This document shows positions 15,897 through 27,468 of a stretch of 64,000 nucleotides of DNA, in pieces (position 1 is the first letter of the stretch; the number at the start of each line of letters is the position of its first letter). The translations under genes and the position numbers were made by a program. Location of the stretch: NCBI RefSeq assembly GCF_037975245.1, contig NC_092574.1, positions 12,489,213 through 12,553,212 on the forward strand, in the 5' to 3' direction. The stretch comes from Apostichopus japonicus (taxonomy: Eukaryota; Echinodermata; Holothuroidea; Aspidochirotida; Stichopodidae). The notes under the pieces were generated by a model, which did not search any database, was not told the origin of the DNA, and saw nothing but the letters and a program-made list of their open reading frames with translations.

Positions 15897-18315
15897 ATAT
15901 GGTCATTTTCACAATCAGTGGTGTAACTTTCAATATTGGCACTTATTGCTTTGTAACTCAGTGACCAAATACCAGAATTCTTAGATTTTTTGCCATTTGA
16001 CCATCCTAAGTGAAGTCTACCTTGGGTAGCTTAACAAACTTTCTCGGTTTCTTCAGGTGGATTTGGTGGCCATAAATATGCTTAAAATATGCTAGTTCAG
16101 CCATACACTTTCAACTACACTGTTTTTGTCAGAGCCTGTACTTTTTGGAGGAAGGTATTTTCCAGTTCTTATTTGGTTGATATTATCAACAAGTGTCCAA
16201 ACTAAAATGCAATTGTGTTCCCCAGGTTTCCTTCCCTTCCCTTCTCCAAGGACTGGTGGCTAGATTTTGTCGTTTCGGAGGTGACATTTTCCGTTAACAA
16301 TTGGTACCTAAGTTTGACTGCAACTAAGTTCTAATTAAGCAGTGTAAATTTTGTTAAGTATGGTTGCATTATTACAATAACTAATGTGTCTAATATCTGG
16401 GCCCTAAAATATTTTTCATTTGGAAATTTTAAAAGAGTTGTGCAAATTTCAAATTTAATGTTAACTTTTCCGTTAACTTTTCCGTCACCTCCAAAACAAA
16501 GCATTCTTCAGCCCAAGATTTATGTAAACAATAGTATAGCTATTTTAAACTTATGAAAATATACCACACCCCCTAACGTAATATTTGAGTAAAATTTGTG
16601 ACAACATGACCAGTCGTTTTAATTTCTGGGAGATTCTTAACTTTCCATTAACATGCGTCACCTCCGAAACATCTTGTCACCTCCGAAACAGGTTAGTTGG
16701 AAATTTTATCTCTACTTATCCAATAAACATCTTCCTTGGCTAAAAATCATATAACAGTAATTCTGTAGCGGTGTAGCAACCAGTATGATAATATCTTTTA
16801 AAAGGTCCTTTATTAATTGGGTCAATCCATGCCAAATCAACAGATTTTTGGGTTGATTCCACGTCGACCCTCTCAGAATCGCCTGAAATTGATATGGTGT
16901 CTTGCCACATGTTTCAAAGGATGAAATTGGGCAAAAAAACTTTTGAAAAGTTTTTGGTTGCTAGGATATGGCCACACCTAGCAACCAAATCCAGATTGCA
17001 TTTTGAGAGTCCTAAATTTATGTCAAGTTTGGAGGCATCTTTTGCATAAAGTATTTTATGTCTGATATTGCAAATATTATGGAAGACATGTGACCAGCTT
17101 TCGAATTTAGCTAATTTTGAGGACATTTTACAGTCTCAATTTTTCGTATTAAAGTGGCAAAAAATGAGATAGGGGCCTTTTCTGGCCCTACTTTGAGTGT
17201 GCTCTATATTCACAAGCAATGGCATGTTTGAGTTTTAATTTGCATAGGATCCTTGTCCAGTGGTAGTTGTACGGGAAAAGTGCCCAAAAAATGTTGAGCG
17301 GGTCGTACCTTTTACAAACAGCGCCCTCAAACTTAAGAAATCTCACTTCTGGCCCTAATTGGGGGTCCAATTTGGGGCTGTGGGCAAATTTGAATTTTTC
17401 TTTAAATACCATTTTTCAGGAGTGTATTGACTCTATTTTTAAAAACTCAAGTCAAAAAGTTGTGTATTTTGTGTTATCTACTCAAATTCACGACTCGAAA
17501 ATTGTGAAAATCACGTAGTTCATATGTATGAAAATGCCTGCACAAGCCGATTTGAGTAATTCAAATGACAACAACTTCTTAGCATTAGCATACAGGTGCT
17601 TAATAATTAAGAGGGTGGTTCACTAGCATAAGGACTACCAATAAACTGCATTTTCAGGGTCACATGCTCAACGATGCCTGTGAACAGCGTCCTCAAACAT
17701 CACATTTTAACAACATTTTGGGCTATTTTGGGCATTTCAAGGTCAAAATTTGGTCACAATTAAAACATTTATTTTTTGTTTTCAATACTAAACTAGTAAG
17801 ACATGTATAGTTATGATGCAAAGAATGAGCTTTGGGCAACTTGGATTGGATATTAGCCCTCTGTGAGGAGACATTATTTAGGGTGTTTGACTTGGCCTTA
17901 TCTTTTTTTTAAATAGTTTAAAGTTAAAATTAAGAAAAACAATCCTTGATTTCCAATAAATTTTCAGTTAACATGGAAATATCTGTAATAGTTTTAAAAA
18001 CTTTCTGCCAAATCCTTTTCATTTTTAAGTAACATATAATGATTTAAGCATTTTAAAGTTTACTTGAATCAGAGTACTGTTTTAACACTGTGTAAATATG
18101 GTTGCTTAAAAATATAAAGTTTCCTAGAGTCATACAGTCACCGAAAAATTACACCCATAAACATATATGTTTAAACTCCAAAAAGTTGAAGTTACAAAAA
18201 TTTGAACCCTTTAACATGTGATGTTAGTAAAAATTTCAATATATACAGTATGGTGTTTGAAATTTTGGCCCTGAGTGTATAAAAGTTACACCACTGATTG
18301 TGAAAATGACCATAT
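15897..18315. mobile_element. 2.4-kb element with perfect 34-bp terminal inverted repeats
   Basis: Positions 15897-15930 are the exact reverse complement of 18282-18315 (core GGTCATTTTCACAATCAGTG). Inside, GTCACCTCCGAAAC-type motifs occur in both orientations (about 16272-16287, 16482-16496, 16657-16692). Open frames at 16914-17126 and 17188-17412 (minus) and 17267-17518 (plus) show no transposase motif, so this looks non-autonomous. CAGTGGTGTAAC inside the repeat could be the true element end, with the outer 19 bp being an older inverted flank. Confidence 0.75.
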
Positions 18316-18659
18316 ACATGCACGCATACAGGGGGATAGGAGCTTGGGGGGGACTGGGGGCATGTGCCTCCCAACTATTTTTCAAAATAGCAAATGTGCC
18401 CTACTGGCAAATAAAATGTGCCCCTTTGATGAAGAACTGTCTTTTGGATATCTTAAGCCTTTGTTAATTTAAAAAAAAATTAAATTATTATGTGCACCAA
18501 AATTGTATTGATAGCATACTAACACATCAAATACAGTATATTTAAGTGACTTGGCCAGTGTGTATCGATTTATAGCATAACGAGTGGTGGTTGTGGAATG
18601 AGAAAGTGCCCCTCTGATGTTGTGCCCCCCCCCCACTTTTTGGAAGCTTCCTACCCCCT

Positions 18660-18765
18660 GCACCCACACATACTTATACACGCATACACAAACACGCACA
18701 CACACACACACACACGCCATCACCATCACATAGATTCCTTCGGCCTTTGACAAGGAATCAATAAA
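18660..18765. repeat. CA-rich run and end of a dispersed repeat
   Basis: A (CA)n-like tract runs to about 18716, followed by GATTCCTTCGGCCTTTGACA and AGGAATC. The same arrangement (CA-rich tract, ATTCCTTCAGCCTTCGGCAA, GGAATC) closes the array at 30000-31075, so this is a second end of that family. Confidence 0.6.
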
Positions 18766-18787
18766 TTGTTAAAATATCCTACTGTAC

Positions 18788-18883
18788 CTGTAGTGAAGGA
18801 TTTGTGTAATCTCTTCAATTGGTTTTCCCAAGACTCTGTATCAGATTCCATATCACTTTCACAGTCCTCCTCATATGGATCAA
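18788..18883 (-). CDS. Unassigned 96-nt exon candidate, acidic
   Basis: On the minus strand an acceptor (TTGTTCCAG) and donor (GTACAG) bound an open stretch encoding DPYEEDCESDMESDTESWEN followed by QLKRLHKSFTT. It starts with two carried nucleotides and ends with one, so it cannot join directly to the phase-0 SH2 exon at 13475. It could be an upstream kinase exon with another exon between, an exon of a different gene, or chance. I see no domain in it. Confidence 0.4.
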
Positions 18884-19179
18884 CTGGAACAAAAAAAATT
18901 ATAAATGCTATGAATGATATCTGTTGCAGAATTAGGCATAAACCCAAGAGGTAATTGAATTGCCACTGGTAGAAGTTTTACTTAAGTGTAATCTTTTATG
19001 GCAAACAGGTATTGAAAAATCCCAATCTGCTCTTCTCTAGCTATGGTGGTTAGCACAATATAGCTATCTCTAGTTGATCTTAGCATCATATGACCAATTC
19101 TTCAGCATCAATTTAAGATACAGTACGGTACTTTACTGAGTATTTGCTAGTGTGACTACAACTATGACTTGAGCAGAAG

Positions 19180-19740
19180 GAAAAGAAACAGGTCTATGCA
19201 GTCATCCTTGTGTGTATGGATGTATATGTGTATATGTAAGTGACATGCATGTGATGCCACTTGTAAACATAATCACTTGATACTTAAGGCAAACTTCAGT
19301 AGAGCTCATACTAGTTAGGTAGAATACCTTTTGTGAGTACATGGTCCCTATTGCTTTTGGTTGAGGTCAAAGTTCATCTGAGGTAAAAAACTGTTAACCT
19401 TTAATCATCGTAATTTGAGACAAACTTCAATTAAATTCATGCTTGTTATGTAGATTATTCATAGTGAGTACATGGTCCCTATTGTTTTTCTCAAAGGTCA
19501 ACAGATGTCAAACACTGACAACCTTGTAAAAACCTTATCTTGACAAGACACACTTCAATTGAGCTCATACTTAGTATGTGTATTCTTTCGAGTGTTTATA
19601 TGACCCATATTGTTTTATATAGAGGTTAACAGAGGTCAAACATAGAAACCTTGTAAACAATATACAGTATATCTTAATGAGGTAAAATTCAATTGAGTAC
19701 TTGGTGGGTAGGTTACCCATAGTGAGAAGGTAGGTAGGTT
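19180..19740 (-). repeat. Inverse-oriented copy of the TGACCT-rich ~135-bp repeat
   Basis: Repeating units with GTACATGGTCCCTATTG, an AGGTCA-containing run and CTTGTAAA are the reverse complement of unit text in 30000-31075 (GTTTACAAGG, TTTGACCTCT, AATAGGGATCAT). Spacing is about 130 bp. Weaker relics of the same family lie near 21660-21890 and 56275-56430. Confidence 0.65.
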
Positions 19741-19744
19741 TTCT

Positions 19745-20010
19745 TCTGTGCCAGATGGCTCATAAGGTTGGTGCTTAAACCTGGTTTCCATGATGCAAGT
19801 AAAATCAGAGTGAAACTCTCCCCCAATCCGTCAATCCCTTGCTAACTAGCCCCTAGCCGAAGCTAGCGCCCATTTTAGAGATGGGTGGACTGAAGCAAAT
19901 GGAGTAAAGTGTCTTGCACAAGGATTCAACGTATTGACTATGCCACCTGTGGGACTCAGACTCACAACCTGTGTCTTAAATGCAAAAGGCACTAAGCCAC
20001 CATGACCCAT
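19745..20010 (-). mobile_element. tRNA-derived SINE, degraded
   Basis: Read on the minus strand, a head with an A-box-like TGGCTTAGTGCC and a weak B box is followed by CTTGTGCAAGACACTTTACT, the counterpart of the central region in the 6353-9506 units and in the SINE at 46305. The tail is not clear. Confidence 0.65.
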
Positions 20011-20289
20011 AGTGAGTGAATTATTTCTATTAGTTTTTTCGGCAGTCAAAGGTCATGTGCGGTCAACAGAGGTCCAGCAATGTGTGGGACTGTGTGCGTG
20101 CCATAATGCAAAAGTGGACCTTTTCCAGATTGGACTTTGTGTGGGGACCCCTGCATATGTCACTGGGTTAAGGATAACAATTTTCCTTACCAGGCAACAA
20201 TGCTTTTTGCCTTGTTGGACAAACTCTCTTTGGGGTTGACCTGGAAGAACATGCTTGGTCAAGATCGCTACTTTTACTATCTTCATCCA

Positions 20290-20655
20290 GGGTACAGTAC
20301 TTCATAAACAACTAGCTTGTACATACGAAATTTGGGTCAGGACTTAGTTTGGGTCAAATCCCTATTTTCCTTGGCGCACAGGGCCCGAATCACATGCCAG
20401 ATATGCCAATTTTGTTTTTGACTTATAAAAAAAATGAAACAGCTCCCATTGACTTTGTGTTAGCTCCGTGCGTGGGGTGTTGCAAATGTTCAAAGCCCCA
20501 AGTACCAAGCCCCCCACGGTATGGTACTCATACTTCATGAACACCTAGCTGGTACATACGAAATTTGGGTCAGGACTTAGTTTGGGTCAAATCCCTATTT
20601 TCCTTGGCGCACGGGGCCCCTAACACATGCCAGATATGCCAATTTTGTTTTTATC
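20290..20655. repeat. Two-copy direct duplication, ~233-bp period
   Basis: About 130 bp around GTACATACGAAATTTGGGTC (first near 20319, again near 20552) recurs with few changes, ending in ATGCCAGATATGCCAATTTT both times. No coding function was seen. Confidence 0.75.
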
Positions 20656-20774
20656 TACAGATGTCTGTACTAAGTAATAATTTAGCATGACAATGTTACT
20701 TTTTTGGTCATTGGAAAAGAGTAGACTTTGGAACACATATCTTCAGTCACTAACATAGCAAATTCTTTAACTTT

Positions 20775-21095
20775 AAGACTCGCGCAAAACGAAACGTTAA
20801 TCTGACCTAGTTTCGAAAGAGGTGTAACAAAAGTGTTAGACACCATCACCCAGAAAATACGCACACAGCTTGCTACTGTACCTTTGGTAATTAGACACAA
20901 GTGTACAGTCAGTACATACAGCTGTGGTCAATACCTACAGCACAGTGTACAAACGATGCAGCGATGGACATATCTCAGGTCCAGCTAAAGATAACAAGGT
21001 ATCACTTTCATTACTGTGTTCATTTTGTAGCTCAACAAGCAGAAAATTTCACTTGCAAGCAACAGAAGGTTTCCTTTTTTAGAGGGGCGAGTCTT
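20775..21095 (+). mobile_element. MITE with AAGACTCGC inverted ends, copy 2
   Basis: The 321-bp segment begins AAGACTCGCGCAAAACG and ends GGGGCGAGTCTT. It is the inverse-oriented relative of 12275-12621. The reference orientation is arbitrary. No coding capacity. Confidence 0.7.
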
Positions 21096-22820
21096 CAATG
21101 CCTTTAATTGCCAAAATCTGATGATTAAATCAAAAGATATTTTCACCTCATATAGATACTACTAGACTGGATAAGAGGAGCTTAATTAGGCGTTAGGTGA
21201 GACATTTCTTCAGGTATATATTTAGGCTTCATTTTGTTTCCTTTAATACTGATGCTACAACAAAAATTGGGGGTTGGGGCCGGGGGGGCAGAGTAAGACT
21301 CAATACTTATTATAGATTCAGAATCAATTTACCCCCTTGAGTATTTAAGTTGCAGAAAAGGCAGCTTTTCATCAATGGTCTATATACGTCTCATGCTTTA
21401 CTTAATGATTGCTGTGTAATGAGATCCCTTTTGCGAATATGATTTGAGGTAATTCTAAAAAATAAGTATGTGGAAGCTTGGGGTATAGGAGCACAAGGCC
21501 TAGTTTTTACAAAGACAATGGTCTCCATACAGGAAAGCAGTGGCAAAATTGTGTTCCACGTCATACATTATTTTGTCAATCTGGTTATATGTGAAATTTA
21601 AAGGTCTTGTTCATATGAAATCTTGAACAATAAAAATCGTAATCTTTGCAGTCATGCTGGCATGTGTACATGGGTGTGTTTATGTGGTCATGCTTAGCAG
21701 CTTGTAAACATAATATCTCAATAATGGAAACTTTGACAGTCCCCATGTTTGATATGTAGGTGGGCTACATTGAATAAAAGAACCTGATTGTCTTTAAAGA
21801 TCAAGGTTTGGGGTCAAAGGATTTACGGAAATCCTTGTAAAAGCAATATCTCAAGAAGAAAAGCCTTCAGAGATTACAGGTTACCTGTGCTGATGTATTA
21901 CACTGTTGTACTAAATAGAAGACTAAGACCGTTTTGGACATCAATGACTCTTTGTAAATGTCTTTGTCTTTGTAAATATTCTTAATGCCACATCTCTTCC
22001 TCGATGCTTTTTGCTAAAATACTTAAATCAAGTGTGTTGTTCATCCTGGCTATAACTTTTTATAACATTGAAACCACAATGCAGTTTTGCATTCTGGTTA
22101 TACATCTTTCTTAGGACTGTTGTATATATTCCTGTTTCACATGCTGTTTATGATGTTTAATTAAAGGTTCACCTTTATTGGTATCTTCAATTCCTGTGTC
22201 TCTTATCTGTGACAGTGTCGGATTCTGTAATTTTAAAATTGTCCAAGAAAGCATGGAAAACGATATTCATAGAAATTTGAAAATATAATAACCTGGTTCT
22301 GTTTTTATATGCATACTTCTACTGCATGTTTCAAAGGATTTGGTACTCACGTCACCCTAAGTGCATTTTGCACATTACATTGTTTTCAAGCACTAAGTAT
22401 GACAAACTATAAAGTGTTATGCTCTCAGTACACTTGGTAAAGCATTTTCCTCCTATTACATGTAGGTCATCATTCAAACACTTGATATGAAATAATGTAC
22501 TGAGTGTTCGCTATATATGCAGTGGAAATGTCCCTTTACCAAAAGACCCTGTTTAATAAAAAGAAATTGCTCTGCTGTGAATGGAACCCTAATTATAAAC
22601 CTATAATCCGAAACCAAAATGTCTCCGCCTTGAAGCAGCCAAACAGGCACCATGAACAGCTTCGGCGCTGCAATGCAACATCAAACAAACAGTCAAAGCA
22701 TTGTAGAAGAAAATATGTCAGTAAGACATCTCAAATTCTAGCAGGCCTATGTAGTTTTTCACAAAGGTAGTATGCTATTTTAATATTCTACAGCTCAGTT
22801 ATTTTCTGTAGTGTTTCACA
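21096..22820. other. Noncoding stretch with weak repeat relics
   Basis: Near 21660-21890 there are relics of the TGACCT-family repeat. Near 22385-22500 there is text related to the TCAAACACTTGGTA blocks flanking the 23.6-25.1 kb array. The open frame at 22504-22770 (plus) has no recognisable domain. Confidence 0.5.
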
Positions 22821-23469
22821 CAAGGGCGGCGGAAGCACTTTTAATCTGGGGGGGCACCGACATCAAAGGGCACTTTGCAGAAATTCGATTGGACTGATGC
22901 AGCCTTATATTTAGTACCCATTATAACTCTTATTGTATTATCTTATTTGCGTATACACATCACTCCATCAACGCCCCCCCCCCCCCCCTTCAAGGAAAAT
23001 ATGCATACTAGCACTGCAATATCCAATGTGCAAATTGGGAAACAAGGAACAAGTTTTCTTTTGAGACAAAATGAGGTGAAATCATGCTAGTTGCTAATGT
23101 AGGAGTCTTCGGAATTAGAGTTTATTTCTTGTTAATATCTTTACAAATTTTTCCATTCGAAATAGCTTTGAGTTTGACCCACAGAAATTCATTAAAAGTC
23201 AGGGGCGTAGCCAGGATTTGCAAAGTTGTATGCAGGACTATGTGAGCGGAGCGCCACCATCAGTTGGCGCGGAGCGTACAAGAAAATTTTTGGTTTTACA
23301 AACCCCTCAGATGGCCGGAAACGGCCCTTCCCGAGTGTTCATTCTAATTCCCTGGCCTCTTGCTAACTTGAGACACCTCAATTTTTATGTAGAAAAAGGG
23401 CACATTTTTAACCTGAGGAAAAGTGGGGGGGCACGTGCCCCCTGTGCCCCCCCGGTTCCGCCGCCCTTG
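22821..23469 (+). mobile_element. hAT-like MITE with perfect 8-bp target duplication
   Basis: The 649-bp element starts CAAGGGCGGCGGAA and ends TTCCGCCGCCCTTG. Direct copies of GTTTCACA lie immediately outside (22813-22820 and 23470-23477). An 8-bp duplication with CA..TG-type ends is the hAT hallmark. Inside, from about 23200, is text shared with the MITE at 9530-9825 (GGGGCGTAGCCAGG onward), so it is a composite or contains a nested relative. Open frames inside are not transposase. Confidence 0.88.
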
Positions 23470-23644
23470 GTTTCACACCAAGATAGCAGTCCAAACACTA
23501 GGTTGAACTGGCTTTGCCTACCATGGTTATTCACACACTTGATATTCCATTCTGGGTGTCACTTACCACATCAAAGGCACAGTGGTTCAAACACTTGGTA
23601 CAAAACACTGAGTGTTTCGTGTACCATCTTAACCAGACAGTAGG

Positions 23645-25464
23645 GTTGAGGCTAGTGTCAAGGGGTTTCGGCAACGCAGCTAGTTGAGACTAGTTTCAAG
23701 GTGTTTCGACAACGCCAGCTAGTTGAGACTAGTTTCAAGGTGTTTCGACAACAAGACTAATTGGTATTGCATTCTGAGGGTTTCACTGAGATTAGTGTCA
23801 AGGTGTTTCGACAACGCAGCTAGTTGAGGTTAGTTTCAAGGTGTTTCGACAACGCCAGCTAGTTGAGACTAGTTTCAAGGTGTTTCGACAACAAAACTTG
23901 GTATTGCTTTCTGAGGGTTCCACTGAGATTAGTGTCAAGGTGTTTCGACAACACAGCTAGTTGAGGCTAGTGTCAAGGTGTTTCGATAACAAGACTAATT
24001 GGTATTGCATTCTGAGGGTTTCACTGAGATTAGTGTCAAGGTGTTTCAACAACGCAGCTAGTTGAGACTAGTTTCAAGGTGTTTCGACAACAAAACTTGG
24101 TATTGCATTCTGAGGGTTCCACTGAGATTAGAGTCAAGGTGTTTCGACAACACAGCTAGTTGAGGCTAGTGTCAAGGTGTTTCGACAACAAGACTAATTG
24201 ATATTGCATTCTGAGGGTTTCACTGAGATTAGTGTCAAGGTGTTTCGACAACGCAGCTAGTTGAGGCTAGTTTCAAGGTGTTTCGACAACAAGACTAATT
24301 GGTATTGCATTCTGAGGGTTTCACTGAGATTAGTGTCAAGGTGTTTCGACAACGCAGCTAGTTGAGGCTAGTTTCAAGGTGTTTCGACAACAGTCACAAC
24401 ACCATCTAGTTGAGACTAGTTTCAAGGTGTTTCGACAACAAAACTTGGTATTGCATTCTGAGGGTTCCACTGAGATATGTGTCAAGGTGTTTCGACAACA
24501 CAGCTAGTTGAGGCTAGTGTCAAGGTGTTTCGATTACAAGGCTAATTGGTATTGCATTCTGAGGGCTTCACTGAGATTAGTGTCAAGGTGTTTTGACAAC
24601 GCAGCTAGTAGCCTAGTTGAGACTAGTTTCAAGGTGTTTCCAAAACAAAACTTGGTATTGCTTTCTGAGGGTTCCACTGTGATTAGTGTCAAGGTGTTTC
24701 GACAACACAGCTAGTTGAGGCTAGTTTCAAGGTGTTTCGACAACAAAACTTGGTATTGCATTCTGAGGGTTCCACTGTGATTAGTGTCAAGGTGTTTCGA
24801 CAACACAGCTAGTTGAGGCTAGTGTCAAGGTGTTTCGACAACAAAACTTGGTATTGCATTCTGAGGGTTTCACTGAGATTAGTGTCAAGGTGTTTCGACA
24901 ACACAGAGCTAGTTGAGGCTAGTGTCAAGGTGTTTCGACAACAAAACTTGGTATTGCATTCTGAGGGTTCCACTGAGATTAGTGTCAAGGTGTTTCGACA
25001 ACGCAGCTATACAGTAGTTGAGGCTAGTTTCAAGGTGTTTCGACAACAAAACTTGGTATTGCATTCTGAGGGTTTCACTTACTGTACCAGGACAAAGCGA
25101 TTCAAACACTTGGAATGCCATGCAGGGTGTTTCAATTACGGCATCACAGACACAGTGATTCAAACACCTGTTACAGCAAACTGAGTGTTTCGTGTACCAA
25201 CTTTACCTAGGGCCTAGATCTGAGGGTTTCGCTTACCTTAGTGATGCAAACAGTTAGTACCGCAAACTCAGTGTTTCGTTTCCATCATTTCTTGACTTGA
25301 TTTTATGCATTTCGATTTAACAATGCTCTAAAAGTAACTAACAACTTCATCTCTATCCCCAACACATCCCAAAACTCCATAATACGATCAGCGAATCCGA
25401 AACGGAAGTGACGTTAGAGGTCAACTATCGCTGTGTTGTCGAAACACCTTGGAACTAACCTCAG
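23645..25464. repeat. Array of AAGGTGTTTCGACAAC repeats closed by an inverted copy
   Basis: Two block types alternate: one with GCAGCTAGTTGAGGCTAGT, one with TTGGTATTGCATTCTGAGGG. Both include AAGGTGTTTCGACAAC, which occurs roughly thirty times up to about 25050. Looser blocks with TCAAACACTTGG and GAGTGTTTCGTGTACC flank it on both sides. At 25431-25464 the motif appears once in reverse, matching the start of the array (23646-23679) at 27 of 34 positions, so the whole may be one element with inverted ends and tandem subterminal repeats. Open frames at 24508-25184 are repeat translations. Confidence 0.8.
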
Positions 25465-26448
25465 CCGCTTCTCTCCGCGTTGACCTATTTTAGTTATGAT
25501 TTGAAGTTAGCCAACATACTTCCATGTAGTATTCGTCAAGGTAAAGAATCCTGTTGATAGTAGAGCCTTAGTATACGAACAGTGAGAGGGTGTGTTCGTA
25601 GGTCTCTATCGTCTTGTTTGTTTGTCTCTAGATACATGTAACTGAACTATGTACCGAACGTTTTTTTTTTCTCTCAGGCATGGGTTAGCGAGAATCGCAT
25701 TCCCACGTAAATATTACGCAAAATCCACTTAAATCCATTTACTACTGCGCAATTTGCCCACTGAAACATCATTTTTCAAGGGAGGGGTGTATGAACTACG
25801 GAGTAGACCAAACGCAGTGTCTGTCCGCCAAAAGTCATTCCCCGCACTTGAGAGATGTGCATAGGGCATCCCACCCCCCCCCCCCCCCACTGGCTGTCCC
25901 CACTTCTCTGTTGCCGATTGCCTACAGGTTTATGTTGAGTGTTATTTATAGAGGAAGTTCTCATCGTAGGGCGGTTGTACTGGATCGTAATTCACATACA
26001 AGACTCAACGGAGTCAATGCCGATAGTGTACTAAGAGGAGAGGCATATAGGAGATTTTTCCCGATTTTGGCGTACACTGCTATTGACAGCCTGGGGTGGA
26101 ACGGTCGGGAAGGGATCGAGTCCGATCCCCCGGTAACCTTAACATTTTCAGATAGCCTAATTCGTTAGTGTTCTCTCGTATCGATTTATCCTTTGAAATC
26201 ACAACAACACATCCTGAATTATTGTTAAATTTCCCTGTAATGTATCCCAGAGCCCCAGTGTGGGTCCACGGGCCGGACCCCTCGGAAGAATGATATGTAG
26301 CATATTTGGGATATTTCTAATTTTCTCATAGCGACTTTATAGTACATTAGCATATGATGGCGGAGGAATTTAAAGCTCCATCGAAACTTGTGTTCGTATG
26401 CCCTGGTCGAGGTACGGGTCGCCACAGGCTGTATAGTTTCCAGATATA
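25465..26448. other. Noncoding or unrecognised stretch
   Basis: Holds a C-run near 25874-25889 and an open frame at 25791-26168 (plus) without recognisable motifs. No splice-bounded exon was identified. Confidence 0.5.
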
Positions 26449-27330
26449 TTTCTCGCTTACAGACGACCCCCTCAACCTACGAGACCTTCTTGTGCGTGCT
26501 GCTGTTCCACCTCTAACTTCTAACCCTACACCCATTCAGCAGGTACTTTCAAATGTGATCGGACTTCGAGTTGCATCAACTGCAGCTACCACATTGTTGA
26601 ATCCAATTCCATCACCAGCCACAGCATGCAACTAACACAAGACTAAGGGTCATATCACTTGCACAACCACTAATGCATATATATCTGATCTCTTGTAGAG
26701 TTTGCGGCATCCAGTATGTTGGCGAAACCAAATCCACCCTCAAGAAACGATTCTATGGTCACAGATCCACACTCAACACCATGAAGACTGAGACCCCAGT
26801 TGGAGAACACTTTAACCCAAGGGCGTAGGAACCGGGGGGCTGGGGGACGCCAGCCCCCCGGTGAAAAATATGGGGGGCGGAAGTATCATTCACCCCTCCC
26901 GCTCCGCAAGTCAAAAAACCCCTTTTTCATTTCCAAATGAGAAAAAAATCTCATTTGGAGCACCAAATTGCATCTAAGGCCAGGTGAAAATGCAAATTAT
27001 TTACAAAATGGAGTGGGATGTTGAAGTGTGCTATATTGCACCAAATTGCATCTGAGGCCACCTGGAAATGCAAAAAAATTCCAAATTCTTAAGCCCCTCC
27101 CCCAGGCCGGCCATCAATCTTCAGCCCCCCCCCCCCACTCAAAATTACCTTCCTACGCCACTGCTTTAACCTCCCCATCCATACCATTAACGACATGTCC
27201 CTACAGGGGATTGAATCCTTATAGGTAGCTGTCCTGACCTACTACGAATCAGCAGAAAGAGGCTGTGGATGCAACGCCTTTGCACCATTCAACCCTCACG
27301 GGCTCAACATTCAGGAAGGACATGACTAAC
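26449..27330 (+). mobile_element. Penelope-like retroelement fragment with GIY-YIG endonuclease, broken
   Basis: On the plus strand DPLNLRDLLVRAAVPPLTSN (about 26463-26522) is followed by HITCTTTNA, a 1-nt shift, then ISCRVCGIQYVGETKSTLKK and RFYGHRSTLN, ending PVGEHFN. Beyond the inserted MITE (26818-27163) come LPIHTINDM and GIESL, a stop and a tail with NPHGLN. NLRDLLVRA together with a C..C.IQYVGET.S.L..R..GHR block is typical of the C-terminus of Penelope-like elements, where the GIY-YIG domain nicks DNA for insertion. No reverse-transcriptase part was found upstream. Stops, a frameshift and the insertion make it dead. Confidence 0.8.
26818..27163 (+). mobile_element. hAT-like MITE inserted in the Penelope fragment
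   Basis: 346 bp, with left end CAAGGGCGTAGGAA and right end TTCCTACGCCACTG. Direct octamers CTTTAACC flank it (26810-26817 and 27164-27171). The insertion splits the GEHFN / LPIHT coding stretch of the host fragment. A second copy lies at 29574-29946. G- and C-runs sit just inside the ends. Confidence 0.88.
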
Positions 27331-27468
27331 TTTTTCTCTGCCGCCCTCCTTCTCCCCCCACCCTTGTCCCCCACCCCTTCACTCCTCTTCCTATAGCTCT
27401 CTTCTACCTTTTTTTCCACACCTTTCGGTCTTTGTCCTTCTCCAGTTTATTCCCGGCCCCCTTCCTTT

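Noticed and set aside
17188-17518. Overlapping open frames on both strands as transposase candidates
   Set aside because: No DDE or other catalytic pattern, short length, and opposite-strand overlap.
24508-25184. Open frames with repeated RLVSRCFD-type peptides
   Set aside because: Direct translations of the AAGGTGTTTCGACAAC repeat in both orientations.
25791-26168. 125-residue plus-strand frame as a possible gene
   Set aside because: It passes through a C-run read as prolines, shows no recognisable domain and lacks splice or promoter context.
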